In this document: positions 6,105 through 6,393 of the stretch, one piece after another
Layout: each line of letters begins with the position of its first letter
How positions within the stretch are numbered: position 1 is the first letter of the stretch
Source: Alphaproteobacteria bacterium
GTDB lineage: Bacteria; Pseudomonadota; Alphaproteobacteria; Micropepsales; Micropepsaceae
Assembly (NCBI GenBank): GCA_017307315.1
Contig: JAFKFF010000332.1
Span: 1 to 6,393, forward strand
Direction: 5' to 3'
Length of the DNA stretch: 6,393 nt
Translations under genes and position numbers: made by a program
The notes under the pieces: generated by a model
What the model was told of the DNA's origin: nothing
The model's database searches: none
Seen by the model: the letters and a program-made list of their open reading frames with translations, nothing else

Positions 6105-6376
6105 GCGAAACGCTGCGAAGTTTCGCCAAGATCACCAACAAGCGCGGCCTGCATGCGCGCGCCAGCGCAAAAGTGGTGGAAGCGGCAGCGCGCTTTCAGT
6201 CCGAGATCACGATCGTCAAGGACGGCACTCGCGTCAATGCGCGCTCCATCATGGGCTTGATGATGCTGGCGGCGAGTCTGGGAAGCGAAATCGGCCTGGA
6301 AGCGAAAGGGCCGGACGCGGACCAGGCGATGACGGCGATGCTGGCCTTGATCGAAGCGAAGTTTGGGGAAGAGTAG
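6101..6376 (+). CDS. ptsH: Phosphocarrier protein HPr
   Basis: HPr is the small phosphocarrier between enzyme I and EIIA proteins. The product is 91 residues, typical of the family. Seen: the active-site loop NKRGLHARASAKVV at residues 13-26, with His18 the phosphorelay site, and the regulatory serine loop NARSIMGLMML at 46-56, with Ser49 equivalent to Ser46 of Gram-positive HPr. Having both an intact serine loop and an upstream hprK argues that serine phosphorylation is functional. The start is GTG at 6101 in a GTGA overlap with the EIIA stop, so translation is probably coupled; no strong Shine-Dalgarno sequence precedes it. It could also be called NPr-like/ptsO in a nitrogen-type PTS; the sequence alone does not separate these roles. 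Enzyme I (ptsI or ptsP) would be expected next but lies outside the window. Confidence 0.95.
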   Translation: MSETLRSFAKITNKRGLHARASAKVVEAAARFQSEITIVKDGTRVNARSIMGLMMLAASLGSEIGLEAKGPDADQAMTAMLALIEAKFGEE

Positions 6377-6393
6377 CGGCGACCATCGGTCGG

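Overview
The window is GC-rich (roughly 60-65 % by eye), densely coded and reads as an ordinary chromosomal segment of an alphaproteobacterium. Three things point there: carB followed directly by greA, a ChvI/ChvG two-component pair joined to a short HPr kinase of the alphaproteobacterial type, and a downstream mannose-type EIIA plus HPr with no sugar permease. I cannot name the order or genus from sequence alone. No rRNA, tRNA, CRISPR, insertion sequence or phage gene is visible, and no gene-free stretch exceeds 300 bases.

Layout. (1) Positions 1-656, plus strand: the last fifth of carB (carbamoyl-phosphate synthase large subunit), cut by the window edge. (2) 657-767: a short gap holding a strong two-part hairpin with a T-run just before the greA ribosome-binding site. 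(3) 768-1241, plus: greA. (4) 1242-1310: a convergent gap with a 9-bp perfect palindrome. (5) 1311-2784, minus: two methyltransferase genes with an 11-base overlap. The upstream one is a soluble class I SAM-dependent enzyme; the downstream one is a membrane enzyme of the isoprenylcysteine/phospholipid methyltransferase type. (6) 2785-2869: a divergent promoter region. (7) 2870-6376, plus: an apparent operon chvI - chvG - hprK - EIIA (mannose family) - HPr. The gaps are 6 and 3 bases, then 70 bases, then a 4-base overlap.

How the genes fit together. ChvG is a membrane histidine kinase and ChvI its response regulator; in related bacteria the pair controls envelope and acid responses. HprK phosphorylates HPr on a serine (Ser49 here). 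HPr also has a histidine (His18) for the phosphorelay and can pass phosphate to the EIIA (His9). With no EIIB/EIIC in view this is best read as a regulatory rather than a transporting phosphotransferase system, and enzyme I is probably just beyond the right edge.

I found no new system. The observation most worth checking is the start of chvG: the first membrane segment is encoded upstream of every ATG/GTG/TTG in its frame, and a well-placed AAGGAG suggests initiation at a CTG. The second is the hairpin in the greA leader.
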